DNA of 64,000 nt from Rhodocollybia butyracea (lineage: Eukaryota > Basidiomycota > Agaricomycetes > Agaricales > Omphalotaceae), in the NCBI GenBank assembly GCA_015501585.1, contig JADNRY010000068.1, positions 186,001 to 250,000 of the forward strand, read 5' to 3'. This document shows positions 31,969-43,717 of this stretch, piece after piece. Within the stretch, counting starts at the first letter, position 1. Every line of letters begins with the position of its first letter. A program made the translations under genes and the position numbers. The notes below the pieces were generated by a model that saw nothing but the letters and a program-made list of their open reading frames with translations, was not told the origin of the DNA and ran no database searches.

Positions 31969-33322
31969 TGTAGGTAGGTTGGAAAATAGCGCAGCACGAG
32001 TACAAAAGGCTTCATCCACCGTTCGGAGGAAATACCCGATGTATTCCTCTACCCAGGAGGTCAAAACACCAACTACAGGCCCCAAATCAGCAGCAAAAGT
32101 ACCTGCAAGCTCCTGCCTTAACCTAACTAGTACGTGTATCCATAAGGATACAATGAAGAGAGCAAGGTTGGCACGGGCATGAACAACCACCGCACGAGCA
32201 AAATCTTCAGGGAGAACCTGTTGATTAACGCCTCCAACGCCTCCAAGGACACGAGGAGGAATAGAAATATCCAGCAAACACTTTTCTTCCCGGGAATGAG
32301 TGAGGGGATTTTTTAAAAGATGCTCAGGGCGGTTCCTTGCCAAGTCAGGGACAACAAGACCGGAAAGGGGGCCACTAGATGGATTGCCAGACCTTGTACC
32401 TGTGGAAGGGTGTTGAGAACAGGATTTCCTGTTACGACGTGGGGAAATATCACGGTGGTCCCTAGTACGGGACATACGCTCAGCCATAAGAAGGTTGCCA
32501 GGCGCAGGGCAGTAGTCAGACTGTTGGGAAATTTGAAATTCTTGACGAAGATTGCGCAACATGGTACAATAACTCTCTGCGCGACTGGAACAAGTATTAC
32601 ATGAGAACAGAACAATCAGACATGGGGACAAAAAATAAGACAAACCTTTCTTCTTCCTTCAATTGATTCTGAGAAGTGTTGAAGTCTGTAACAGCCTTGT
32701 TCCAATGCGCAAAGGCTGCATTACGTTCCGTTCGTGCTGTATTGCGTTCTTGTTTCAACTTCTTAATCTCAGCCTCCTGGGTCAAAAGTTCTAGGTCCTT
32801 GTTAGCAAGTTCGATTTTTTGAACGGAGATTTCTCTAGCGAAATCAGGGTCAATGGGATATGAATACCAAAACAGGAGAACCACACGTACGTTTTAGCAA
32901 GCATCAACTCCCTTGAGGTATCTCCCAACTTCTCTGTGAGTGTGAGGAGCTCCCGTGCTGCAGAGCTACACAATTCATCCACAGACCTAAGTAGACCAAA
33001 TGTAAATAACCTATAATGCATTGAGGTATGGTACTTACTGTGCTACGAGGTATAGATCTGCTTGGATGTGAGTCGCGTCGCCTTGGATGACTGCAATAGC
33101 ACTATTATTGGAGGTACCAGCTGCATTCAAACCTTGCGCGTTGAGAACAGAAGGAACATCCTCCTCAGCGGGTCGGAACGAAACTGTAACATTAAAAATA
33201 AAATATTATGAGATAACCTTAGGCAAAGAAGTGGACAACAACATACCCTGGGTGTCTGGGAGTGGCTCCGACTTCACAGAAGAAGGACTGAGGAGATCGG
33301 AAGCGGCTGGGCAAGGAAACAT
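31969..33322 (-). pseudogene. 5' part of coiled-coil gene disrupted by copia
   Basis: Five exons fit with canonical introns: 33,322-33,247, 33,183-33,039, 32,986-32,891, 32,834-32,646 and 32,584 onward. Donors are GTATGT, GTAAGT, GTACGT and GTTTGT, all acceptors end AG, and the phase is consistent throughout. The protein starts MFPCPAASDLLSPSS. A coiled coil (exons 3-4: ELANKDLELLTQEAEIKKL, QERNTARTERNAAFAHWN) is followed by a basic Arg/Ser-rich linker and a helical C-terminal domain (FARAVVVHARANLALFIVSL, LTSWVEEYIGYFLRTVDEAF). The copia element enters the last large exon at 31,968/31,969. I do not recognise the family; coiled coil plus basic linker suggests a structural or nucleic-acid-binding role. 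All splice sites and frames are intact, so the copia hit seems to be what broke it. Confidence 0.75.
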
Positions 33323-34379
33323 CTTGTAGTCTTGAAAGTGGGAAGAAATCACTGAGGGGACTGCTGGAAAAAGCAGATAGAAGGACACCTATTTATACAG
33401 AAAGAACTTTGAAGCCATTGTAGGACTCCGTACATTCCGATGAGGGCCTCATTTCTTTTGATACCATCCCTGTGCCGAGATTAGAATACCCCATCAAGAA
33501 CTTTATTCCCAACGTAGAGGGACTGTGCTGGCGTATGACAAAAAGTGTAACAATTATACATCTGAGAATTTAAAAAAAATAACAATCGCAGGTGTGCTGC
33601 ACTGCAAGGAATGTATAACAGCATAGATTCGAGGTTCTGGGGGGGTTAGTTTGACAGGATCGACAATAGTCGACCACGAGGTCAGCCTCATTGCAGCAAG
33701 GCTCGGGAAGACACAGAAAATCGCGTATTGCTGTTACTTGATGGAAAACAAAATAAAAAATAAAAATATCATAACCAGGCCGGGATGTAAATCGTGCGAA
33801 TTGTCTCGCGAGGATAGTTAATCCTAAGTGATAGGTGTGGAAGAGTGATTGGAGGGCCGGATAAGAGAGCGCATTGTAGTATAACTGGCGCGCCGAGGTG
33901 ATCAAAAAACTATTGATCCGATTCTATTTGGTGGGCGTTTATTCTGCGGAATAGGAAATGATAGCGTCATCTTTGACCTCGAGGGCTCGGTCTTCCGAAG
34001 GGGGAGCTTCTGTCAGGGATTGACCATTTCTATGTTCAATAAAGACTCATCTATACAATATTATTACAGGTTCAGTTACTATACAGGCTGTATAAGACCA
34101 AAGAAGGGGATTCTGCCATACTATTTGTCTATCTATCTATTGAATTACTACCTATCTTGCTTACTCATATCATGAGTTGTTATCTTACTTATCAATCCGC
34201 TTTACTTACTAATCCACTTTGATTACTTATTTAGTACAATCCATGGAATTGCCTTGAGGATTGCACATGTACTTATATAATATCTTCCCATGAGAATTAC
34301 CTATAAAAGCCTTACTTGAATGGACCCCCCTCTTTTCTTTAGTCCTAATATTTTGTAACCCAGTACCTACAGCTATCAA
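33323..34379. other. Upstream region of the coiled-coil gene, otherwise empty
   Basis: The first hundred bases should contain the minus-strand promoter; no clear TATA box was seen. The rest has no supported gene or repeat. Small open frames at 33,570-33,905 (minus) lack any domain. Confidence 0.4.
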
Positions 34380-34954
34380 CATCAGGAAAACCGCCCACAG
34401 AGAATATTTGGTAATTTCTGCAAAGATACCGATATTTTTAGCAAATTACTGTAATTTTGAATATTTCCGCCATTTTAGCAATTATACTAATTCCACAGTC
34501 CCCTTGGCTCTTTGCAAAACTTTCTCTAGCTTTTCACAAATTAACAACAAATTAAGCACCTTTTCCCAATTCTGTGAATAAGCTTTCAAAAATTAGAGCA
34601 TCATTCTCGCAAAAATCACCATATTTAATAACCTTAGAACATATTTCAGAGTCAAAATAGCGTTGAAAGAACATTGTATTCACTAAACTACGACAATACT
34701 ACAATACAACATACACTATCTATCTACTACTACCACTATAGAATACATGGGACACTGCGAGGGAACTGGTTGCGAGCATTGTTGGTACATGAGAGCAGCC
34801 ACAAGCTAACAGCATACCCTATGACAAGCACGACACTGTAGCAAATGTTGTCAGTATATAGAAGCGACGAAACTAAGCATAATACATACCTGAACAGTAT
34901 AAATGATTCATGAGGCTGTAGCAAGCACCATGTTTAGAAAATGTTAGATTAACG

Positions 34955-35200
34955 AGGTAGACGACGTAACGAGGTAGACGATGTAATGAGCTAGACAACA
35001 GAATGAGGTAGAGGATGGAATTAAGTGGGCGACGGAATGAGGTGGACAACAGAATGAGGCGGACAACAGAATGAGGTGGACAACAGAATGAGGCGGACAA
35101 CAGAATGAGGTAGAGGATGGAATTAGGTGGGCGACGGAATGAGGTGGACAACAGAATGAGGTGGACAACGGAATGAGGTGGATGACAGAATGTGGTAAAC
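34955..35200. repeat. 17-bp minisatellite
   Basis: About 14 units of GAATGAGGTGGACAACA with variants (GAGGCGG, GAGGTAGAGGATGG). Open frames on the minus strand (Leu/Ser/His/Pro-rich) are products of the repeat. Confidence 0.8.
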
Positions 35201-35854
35201 AAAAGAGCCAGTTCAGTCAGGAAACACGTGTGAAAAATAAGACAACTAACATTCACCACCAAGACACTGCTACACTATCCAAGAAAGTCGAGGACTGCAT
35301 CTGAGGTAAATATGCGATATAGCAAACAGCGGGCCTACAGCTGCCTCAGAGTCATCTGGGAAGGTGTATTAGTGACATTACTTCTGGAAGAGCATTGACA
35401 TACCTGAGGAAGGATGTAAAGTATGGTGTCCAGTCAAAGCGAGCGGCACAAGTTCAAGCTACGGGAGATTAACAGCTGTTAGCAAGGAACATTGAGTGAA
35501 TAAGAGAAAAACGTACATGAAAAGTTGTGGCAAGGGACAAGATCCATTCCTAACCCACTGAGTACTACAACTAAGTAGCGCAAAGTCAACATTAGGCACG
35601 ATGAATTGAGCAATAAGTTTGAACGATGTTAATGAGGATCTAGGGAATGGAGTGACTTTGCATGAGTTGATGGGGGGAATAAAAAGAGAGAGACGTAAGA
35701 GGTCGTTCGTTTTGATACTACAGGATCACATGATCTCCCACGCACAAGCCGTGAAATTTTAAAGTGCAACTGTGGATGCCGGACTTGTCTCTGTGACTCT
35801 TTCTTCATGTTCAATGCCAAGCACTTAGCAGCCGCTGGATGCTGCTAAGTGAGC

Positions 35855-35990
35855 AAATTGATAGAGCTGGCGAGTGTACGGCGGTAAGCTGGAGCAGGTG
35901 ACGGCATGCTGGAAGTGGGTTACAGCAAACTGGAGAGCGGCGATGGCAAGCTGGTGAGCGGCGACGGCAGGCTGGTGAGCTGATGATGCA
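35855..35990. repeat. Degenerate GGCGA(T/C)GGCA.GCTGG repeat
   Basis: About five imperfect units of 23-27 bp built on GCTGGTGAGCGGCGACGGCA. GC-rich island in AT-rich surroundings. Confidence 0.55.
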
Positions 35991-36482
35991 TGATGGCGAT
36001 GACTCTTGAGAGAGAGCTGCTATTAGTGTATGTGATCCGTTCAATGTTTATGTGTATGTCTCTTTGAGTTACTTTCTTGCCCCTGCTTTCAAGTCATTTT
36101 TCGTCCTATCAATGACATTCTCATTTGGACTGCCTAATACACGCACTCATGGGACCACGTCAGTTATGCTCCCACCACTACCAGCCTCAAATTTCCTTGG
36201 CATGTGACTCAAATTCGGTGTTCTTGGAAGCAATAAACAAGCAATAAAACTGCCAAAAGTTTACAAAATGTTCAAAATATTTTTGAGATGCTTTTGAGAT
36301 ATTTCGGGAAATGTTTGATAATTCATTCGAGAGGTTTAAAGTTACGAGAACTGTTAAAATAGCTGAGATTAGTAGTATTATCAAAGTATTATTATTATTA
36401 CTGTAAGCCTAGATGTATTTGTATTCTTTTGAGAATCTTTTTACAAATTATTGAATATTTCCTATGGGCGGTTTTCCTGATG

Positions 36483-36759
36483 AACGTTGTTGAACCATAC
36501 TCTTTTGCGTGAACACTAAGAATTATGCCCGAGAGACAAGCTACTTTACTGACATACAAGATCTGAACACTCCAATAGTTGTCCCAACTATTGTAGGATT
36601 CCCGACATTTAATTGTCAACAATACCCATATTGAGCACACCAACTCAATATAAAGTATACCTTTCCTCACTTGTTCTAAGGTTCTAGCTACTTACTTTCT
36701 ACTGATCAGCCCCAAACATTATATTAACCAAACATACCCATTCTACTGGTTAACAAGAC
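36483..36759. other. No supported feature
   Basis: Short stretch before the hAT remnant. It contains the small palindrome CAATAGTTGTCCCAACTATTG. May be decayed hAT coding sequence. Confidence 0.3.
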
Positions 36760-37446
36760 TCCTCGTCGAGACCTTGACAGAGAAATGGTTCCACAATGCC
36801 AAATGGGCAGGCTCTTTGATTGATTCCGCCATTAAAGAAGCTTGTTGGGTATGGAATGATAGCTATTGAACTCAGGTTACTACTACAACTACAGCTAATG
36901 AACCCCCGCCTCTCACAAAGTCACATAGTGCCTTCTCAGTCCTTGACAACCCCGCTCCTGAATCCTCCACAGATCCTTTTGATGCATTTATCCGAGGCAA
37001 CCCATCGAATGAGGATCCTTTCAAATTCTGGACTGCCGCACCACCACATCACAAGTCACAAACTATTACTGGCCATCAGGCTCTTGCGTTCATGGCCCTT
37101 GACTTTCTTTCAGCTGCTGCTGCTAGCACAGACATTGAACATTTTTTCACGTTTGGGTCTTGTTGTAAGCAAGAAGCGCTACAACTTAACACTGCAGCAC
37201 ATCCGGGAGAGCATGATCCTAGGGAATTGGGTCAGTGTTGAGGGCCTTGTGCCTGTTAGAGATATTCAACGTAAGCTGGACAAGGGTTATGGAAAGGAAA
37301 AGCATTTTGTTTCAGATGATGAGCCGTGTTGGTCTGATAGCGAAGTTGAGAAAGATAAAGCTTCTGAGAGTGAGGCTGAACCTGGGGAGATCATCGAGGT
37401 GGAGTGTGATAGTGACAATGATTCATCTGGTTCTGATTCTGAATAA
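36760..37446 (+). pseudogene. hAT transposase C-terminal (dimerisation) fragment
   Basis: Reads W..NAKWAGSLIDSAIKEAC, then NPSNEDPFKFWTA and HQALAFMALDFLSAAAASTDIEHFF in one frame. It continues in another frame with LVVSKKRYNLTLQHIRESMI and LGNWVSVEGLV. This order (aromatic-rich helix, MALDFLS..A...D.E..F, RRxxL....R..M.LG.W) is the hAT family dimerisation region. The frame change near 37,155 and a missing catalytic part make it dead. It ends in an acidic tail (about 50 residues, Ser/Asp/Glu-rich). Confidence 0.75.
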
Positions 37447-37729
37447 TTTTACTTGATACTGATTTTATATTTTTGTTATTCTACTGGACATTTGTATGCA
37501 CTCCCGCATAAACATGTTATTCTATTATACTCATTCTTACTTCTACTTATATGTTCATACAATGTTCACACTACCGTTCAATAATATTTGTCATCTGGCT
37601 ACCCATTATTCATGACATTTGAATGAACGAGTATGCAAATATAGGTTTCAGTATTGAGGGCATTCAAGTGCAAGTTTGGTCTTTTGGATAGGCCACATTC
37701 ACTGCATGAATGGGGAGTATACTCAAATG

Positions 37730-38395
37730 CCCATTTGTGCACACCTCTAGCGAGGTCACAGGTGTTCAAATTGACTGGGATTATAGGACATAACTGAAGA
37801 TCCCTGGGATCAGTCATGGCAAGGTTGCAGGTGTTCAAATTGATGGGGATTAATCCCCATGCAGTGGGTGCCACTGATTTCTGGTGTTTTGGGTATAAGA
37901 GAGGAGAGTGAGAGGTTGAGAGTGGCAAGCCCAGCTTTGACATGCCAAGATAGGAAATGACTGAAGATCCCTGGGATCAGTCATGGCAAGGTCACAGGTG
38001 TTCAAATTGACTGGGATTATTCCCCCATGCAGAGGGTGCTGATTTCTGGTGTTTTGGGTATAAAAGAGGAGAGTGAGAAGGTGAGAGTGGCAAGGCCAGC
38101 TTTGCCATTTCAAGATAGGAAATGACTGAAGATCCCTGGAATCAGTCATGGTGAAGTCACAGGTGTTCAAATTGACTGGGATTAATCCCCCATGCAGTGG
38201 GTGCTGATTTCTGGTGTTATGGGTATAAGAGGTGAGAGTGAGAGGTTGAGAGTGGCAAGGCCAGCTTTTGCCATGCCAAGATAGGAAATGACTGAAGATC
38301 CCTTGAATCAGTCACGGCGAGGTCACAGGTGTTCAAATTGACTGGGATCAATCTCCTGTGCAGGGGATGCTGATTTCTGGTCTTGTAACAGCTAC
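37730..38395 (+). repeat. Tandem repeat, unit about 166 bp, four copies
   Basis: GATCCCTGGGATCAGTCATG recurs at 37,799, 37,966, 38,131 and 38,297 (variants), spacing 165-167 bp. Each unit also has GTGTTCAAATTGACTGGGAT and GATTTCTGGTGTTTTGGG. Open frames in the minus strand follow from the repeat. Satellite-like; function unknown. Confidence 0.85.
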
Positions 38396-38404
38396 ACCGC
38401 TACT

Positions 38405-38625
38405 GGTCCTAAGGTGCTGTGTCGTCATTCAATTTCTTTTATGTTTCAACATATTTCTTTTACTATATACTGCATACTGTACAACTTACATCAGTAAGTC
38501 TTCTTTTATACCAGAAGGCACTGCGCCACCATTCAATTTCTTTCATATTTCAATACATTTCCTTTACTATATACTGCAAACTGTGCGACTTACATCAATA
38601 AGTCTTCTTTTATACCGGTACAATC
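38405..38625 (+). repeat. Two tandem copies of a 105-bp unit
   Basis: TTCAATTTCTTT..ATTTCAA and AAGTCTTCTTTTATACC appear twice, about 105 bp apart, with roughly 10% differences. Confidence 0.75.
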
Positions 38626-38739
38626 CATGCTATAACAGCTGATTCAGTTAGACCATTCTAAAGGTCACTGATGATTGTTGTGGCTGCCATTATTACACCA
38701 TATATCTGCTTCAATTTTGCTTTAGGTATCTACTGTACA

Positions 38740-38930
38740 TCTATAAACACTGTATAGACTGTTATTAGGTAGAATACCCATGCATAAACAAGCTTTTAGG
38801 CCGCTTTGCTGGAATTCTAAATATAGTAATAAAACTGCTTTGACCGCAGCTATTGCTGTAATCTCGCTTCAGGGACCTCTTATATATGTAAATATACTTT
38901 TGATGTCCCTCGTAATATAAATTAGGTTAG
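38740..38930 (+). repeat. Interspersed repeat R1, copy 2 (partial)
   Basis: CATGCATAAACAAGC, TTTTAGGCCGCTTTGCTGG and CTGCTTTGACCGCAG match 40,440-40,600 closely and 5,540-5,700 more loosely. Confidence 0.6.
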
Positions 38931-40389
38931 GCCCTTGCACATGCCCATCTCGGCATCATAGCCGGCGTCTGTAACAATGTCTCCCGCTCATGCGCTTGCG
39001 CTTATCCTGCTGCCGTCGTTCCTCGAGGGCAGCTGGGGGACATTTTATATATGCTTATGCAGTTGGATTTTGTCTGCTCTCATTCTTCCTGCCTTGTAAA
39101 TGAATCTAGTAATTAATTTATACTTCTTTGCTGAGCTTGCCCAAGAAATGCATATGTTCATTTCTTCTATGCTTGAAATCTTCACCTGTGATGTTGTTGC
39201 ACTCATAATATGGCTCATACTACTGCTACTATAATCCTTTCACATCAATGGTGCCAAAATGGTGCCTTGAACATAGGATCTCTCACTCAAACATGTCACT
39301 GGCCAGGACTAGCAAGAGAGCTGGAAGGGGGTTGGAAGGGAGTCCCACGCCAGGTCCCACACCATATTACTTACTATGCTCCTGCCATACATAGGACCAT
39401 AACATGCATGTAGTGAGTCTTCCCCGTTCCCCAATATGAATGCCTTTTGGCAGAATTCCAGTAGAGACCACACTTTCAAAGGTAGTAGTACTGCAGGCAT
39501 TGAAGAACTCTTAGCTATAAATTCCTTTCAGACAATGTATCCTCAAGGCCCTCAGTTGTTGTCAGCCTCTAATTGATAGTATGATACTTGTTTGATACTC
39601 GTGTTCCAATGCCTGACAGTGCAGCTTGACAATGTTAACTGTTGATTCCTACAAATGACTCTCTGTCTCCTGAGACACACCAGCAGTCCACAAGGAGAAG
39701 TGAGCCTGAGCCTCGGAGAGATACCTCAGAAACTCTAAGATCATATTGAAGGAGCGCCTATGGGCGCTCCGTATCGGAGTTTACATTACCACAACAACTC
39801 AATTCAAGAACCGGTTATATACTCTGCCAGCAACTGCCTGGGGCAACACCTTTCAACTGCATTAAACGCAGTTGCAATTCAACTGCCACGGTCCCTGCCC
39901 GCTGTGTTAATTGCAGACAGCAATAGACAACTAGTGCTTGAGCATAATATATATATAAATCACCAGTGACTGGGCAGTTGCTGCCAGTTTCCCCAGTAAT
40001 TGCCCAGTAGCTGGGCAATTACTGGGGTCTGGATCATTTCACTCGTAAAATTTTATTAGTCACAAACGTGAAAGAACAAAGGTCACCAACGTAAAACATG
40101 CTATTTCACTGATGCAATTCAGTCCGAAAAAGAATATCAATCTTGATTCCTTTTTCGGTGGAAATTGGACTAATTTACCAGGCGAAATTCAACCTTCTTT
40201 CCCAGCGAGATAAAGATTAGATTACTACAACTTTTTCGGGCGAGATTATAGACAAAATCTTTTATCTTTTGCGATTTGTTTTTCGATCAAAATCTTATTT
40301 TTTTTGCAGGCAAAATTTTTGGTGAAAAAGTCTATTATTTACAATACATTTTTGCAACTAATTTCCGTCTTTTTTTATTGAACCCAACG
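38931..40389. other. No gene seen; two perfect small palindromes
   Basis: A hairpin GGAGCGCC-TATG-GGCGCTCC lies at 39,751-39,770 and a 17-bp-arm palindrome at 39,991-40,027. The stretch 40,060-40,380 is rich in TTTTTCG(G) and CGAAAAA strings, like the arms of the 9,953 foldback element, but no ends were found. Confidence 0.4.
39991..40027. repeat. Perfect palindrome, 17-bp arms, 3-base loop
   Basis: CCCCAGTAATTGCCCAG, TAG, then its exact reverse complement. Flanked by further CAGT/ACTG echoes (39,963-39,990). Confidence 0.85.
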
Positions 40390-40960
40390 GAGTGATTGCA
40401 TATACCTGCTCTAATTTTGCATTAGGTACCTAGAATACATCTATACATGCTATCTAGACTGCTATTAGGTAGAATATCCATGCATAATCAAGCTTTTAGG
40501 CCGCTTTGCTGGCATTCTAAATATGGTAATAAAACAGCTTTGACCGCCGCTCTGGCTGTAATATTGCTTCAGAGACTTCTCATATATCTAAACACACTAT
40601 GTACATCCTTATTAGCAAGAATATCTGCTGTACAACCAGGCTTTTAGGCCGCTTTACTGGCATTCCCAATTAGGCAGTGATGTACAGCTTTGACCAAAGG
40701 TAATCTAAATCTTTTCATTCGTTCCGACGCATTACGGTGCCCCATTTATCAAGGTACAGTGCTCAAATATTAATACATTATCTATAGCCTTTTTTGGGCT
40801 AGCTACCACCCCAGAAATATCCATAATAGGCCCATAAACCACCCATTTTTGTGCAGCTGCCCAATTCTGCAAAACCGGTCACATGACCCCATCAAATGCG
40901 AACCAGTGAACCCAAATAGATATTTAATATCCCCCTGTAACATTTGGGGGACTGTAGCTT
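40390..40960 (+). repeat. Interspersed repeat R1, copy 3 (two tandem subunits)
   Basis: The block AAGCTTTTAGGCCGCTTTGC...CAGCTTTGACC occurs at about 40,490 and again, diverged, at 40,630. It is followed by TTTTTTGGGCTAGCTACC and CCATAATAGGC, as in copy 1. Confidence 0.6.
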
Positions 40961-42215
40961 ACTGGGTTTATTTAATTAATCTCCACAGTAACTACTGGGG
41001 GTATTTGAATAGTACAGCTGCATCAGGTGGCGGAGCTTAGGATTCCAGGTGAAAAGCTGCCGTAATGTGGATTTGCAGTATGTATAGCTTTGGAAGGCAA
41101 AGGCCATGAAAAGGCCTGCAAGGGTTGTAGGATTGGAAGTAAAAAGAACAGGTAACTTACTATTGGCGTAGCCCAAGATCCGGGCAAAGCATTGGAGAGC
41201 AATGAGCGCGACCATTATGTCGTATGCCAGTTGGCTGGTCTGACACATGTTCCCTGGTTGCTAGAGGGGATTTCTTCAGTGACAGTCAATTGGAAAGAAA
41301 GAGAATTACCTTGGAACCGCCTCCAAAGCTGACTCCAAAAGATACTGAAGGGCAGTCAGCATGACGGTGATTCTTCTGCTTCTCACTGAAGGTGAGATTG
41401 GCTCAAGCCTGGCGTATAGCCTCTATCGCTTCTTTGTTGACAGATTCAAGCCAGGCGGTGTCCTGCGGGTGACTGCCGATTACACCGGCTACTATCCCCT
41501 CTGAATCCACCAGGGCATAGCATTTTCTAATGGAAAGGGATTAGCAAGGGCAAAAGGTAAGTATGTAGCTGCGAAGACGTACCCTGATTCAGGAACAAAT
41601 TCATGTATCCTTTTGAGCCTCTAGTTCAGCTACTGAGCTCTGGGCTTGGTCAAACTCCTGCTTCTTGCCGGAATATCCTCCTGAGCTTATCTCTGTGTTG
41701 CAGTCTAATGAGAAATCTTTTGAAGGTAAGGGCTGCGTTTCAAGCAGACGCCTCTGCGCAAGCTCGGATAGTTCACACTCTTCAAGCCGGTCTCGCTGAG
41801 CTCACTCTTCCCTTCTTTTGGCTCGATTCTTTGCATCTTTTCTCCCGTTTTTCGCACTTTTAGTTTGTGTAGGACCTGTGTCAGAGTCGTCAAGCGTTAT
41901 GGAGGGAGGCTGACAGTCAGGGTCGGATTTCAGGGCATGGCCGTCTGTAAACATAGATACAAATGGAGAGGCATCCCCGAGGTTGTCGAGCTGCATTGGC
42001 TGCTGGGCCTGTTCTCCATTTTCGTCGATTTTGGGGCTATCCTGAAAGTCGTCGGATGATTTCCCCTCGTCCTCGGCGCAAGCTGCTCAAAGAGGCGCTC
42101 CTTAATGTAGAAAGGCTGTTTGGGAGGCACCGCTTGAAACTCCTGCGGATCAAAGCCCTTGTCTCCCCATGGAGAAAAGGTATGGCCTGTGCAAGTCACT
42201 TAGAAGTTGGTTAGC
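40960..42215 (-). pseudogene. Remnant of a KDZ-linked, possibly TET/JBP-associated protein
   Basis: Minus-strand pieces in order are GFDPQEFQAVPPKQPFYIKE (42,150-42,080), an acidic stretch, TKSAKNGRKDAKNRAKRREE (about 41,800), CYALVDSEGIVAGVIGSHPQ (41,520-41,460), and AFAFQSYTYCKSTLRQLF (41,100-41,030) ending in YYSNTPS. From memory, this series (basic linker, a short beta unit with GIVAGVI.G.P, then a Y/W-rich helix) precedes the 2-oxoglutarate oxygenase core in mushroom TET/JBP-like proteins carried by KDZ elements. The oxygenase core with its HxD is not present here. Frame breaks are frequent. The assignment is an inference. Confidence 0.35.
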
Positions 42216-42551
42216 CTGGCATAAAAAGAAAGGAAAAGGGAGGCAATGGCTCTAAGTACAAATTAAATATAGAGGAAAGACTTGAGCCTTTGCCTTGGCT
42301 CCCAAGTAGGACCCTCAGCAGAACTCAATCAGGCCAAATTGGTTCTGAAGTAGGACCTGCCTCAGAAGGAAGATAGGAAAATAAAGAGAATGGAGAGAGT
42401 AAAAGAGTGTAGTGACCCATAGATTTTGGAGCTGAGGTTGAAGTTTGGTTGCTGCCAAAAGGTTTCAAATGTGATGTTAGTCATGTGAGATGTGACATCA
42501 TGCGGCAAAAGGCCCGAGACCATGATGTGCTCTATAGTACTTAGATAGGTA
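42216..42551. other. Flank of the giant element; half of a small inverted repeat
   Basis: No gene. TGCGGCAAAAGGC at 42,501-42,513 has its exact reverse complement at 55,715-55,727, just beyond the other end of the 13-kb element. The 3-bp GTA at 42,549-42,551 is the target duplication. Confidence 0.6.
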
Positions 42552-43717
42552 CACTGCATGCAAATCTCCATAAGTTATCACATGTTATGGTAAAATTATG
42601 TTGAATAGATGGGAACTTTTTATTGCATAAATTTGACTCCTTATGATAAAGATATAATGAATTTATTGTAAATGGAAAAACATTTCCAATCCATTTCTTT
42701 ACCATATATGATGCAACTTTGGCAAAAATTATGCTAATCTTACAGCTAAAGTATTGTAGATTTATGTTAAACAAATCCTGGTCAGTCTTTCATATCTTTA
42801 CTGTAAAGGGAGGTTTCTTATATTAAATTCATACTCTAATTATGTATACTATAGCATAATATTTCTGTAAAATACAGTGAAAATATGGAAAAATTATGAT
42901 ATTATCAAATTTTCAAAATATCATATTTTTATCATAAGTTGTAAAACTTATGCAGATGTTATGAAGTAGATTGCATGAAATTACAGCAGCATTATGCTGA
43001 ATTTTCACATTGTTGTAACATATTTGCAAAAGAACTATCCTGAACTGATTTTCAAAAGTTATCCATAACTTTTCAGCAATTATCATAAAACTTTACAGAA
43101 ATAATATTAAGCCAATAAATGCATTTCTTCCGCATAACAAGTACTCAATTACATTGAAATTAGCAAGTAGGTATATTGATTTGAGTATAAGTTCTTGCCA
43201 GTATATCAAGCAGATATGATAAACCTATTTTAAAATAAAATCTTCCAATATCTATAATTTTACCATAATTGAGAAAATATACTCTGATACTACACTGAAT
43301 AGCATGTAAATTTTCAGGGATATTCATGTAAAGGTTTTACAAAAAAACCAGCATAAAGTAGAATATTTATGATAAACTATTATGAGTGCATATGTTGTTT
43401 TTTTGTGAGAATACAATGGATGGTCTAAGAATAAATCTGGCAAGATTGTATAAAAGATTTGATCAAAGTAATTCTTTGTAATTTTGAAATAAAGAAAGTT
43501 AAATTATTCAAAAATTAATGAATTCTGGAAGTTAAAAAAATCAGCTTGAGAAATCATCAGACTACTATAGCATAAGTGTTGAGGATTATGATAAAATATA
43601 TGAATACTCTCAAGAGTCTAAGAGTTTTCAGTATGCACAGACATCTTAGTATCAGTGCTAAATTACTTTTACATAAATGCTAGAAATTTATGAGAAAAAT
43701 ATTTGGGTAGAATACTA
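42552..43717 (+). repeat. Left terminal inverted repeat of the giant element
   Basis: AT-rich, no coding capacity. It pairs with 54,545-55,710. In the first 250 bases I count only a few substitutions between the arms. Confidence 0.92.

Larger units (their letters stand above)
34380..36482. mobile_element. Putative 2.1-kb TIR-bounded element
   Basis: The 18-bp sequence CATCAGGAAAACCGCCCA at 34,380-34,397 is found exactly reversed at 36,465-36,482. The next bases are similar (AGAATATTT against AGGAAATATT) and then diverge. No clear target duplication was found and there is no transposase inside. It contains two minisatellites. It could be a non-autonomous DNA element or the remains of a foldback. 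Confidence 0.45.

Noticed and set aside
32313..32604. Open frames on both strands opposite the coiled-coil gene
   Set aside because: They are shadows of the well-spliced minus-strand gene.
34873..35262. Long minus-strand open frames rich in Leu, Ser, His and Pro
   Set aside because: They are generated by the 17-bp minisatellite, which stays open in more than one frame.
39751..39770. GGAGCGCC-TATG-GGCGCTCC as a bacterial-type terminator
   Set aside because: The window is fungal, no T-run follows and no gene precedes it.
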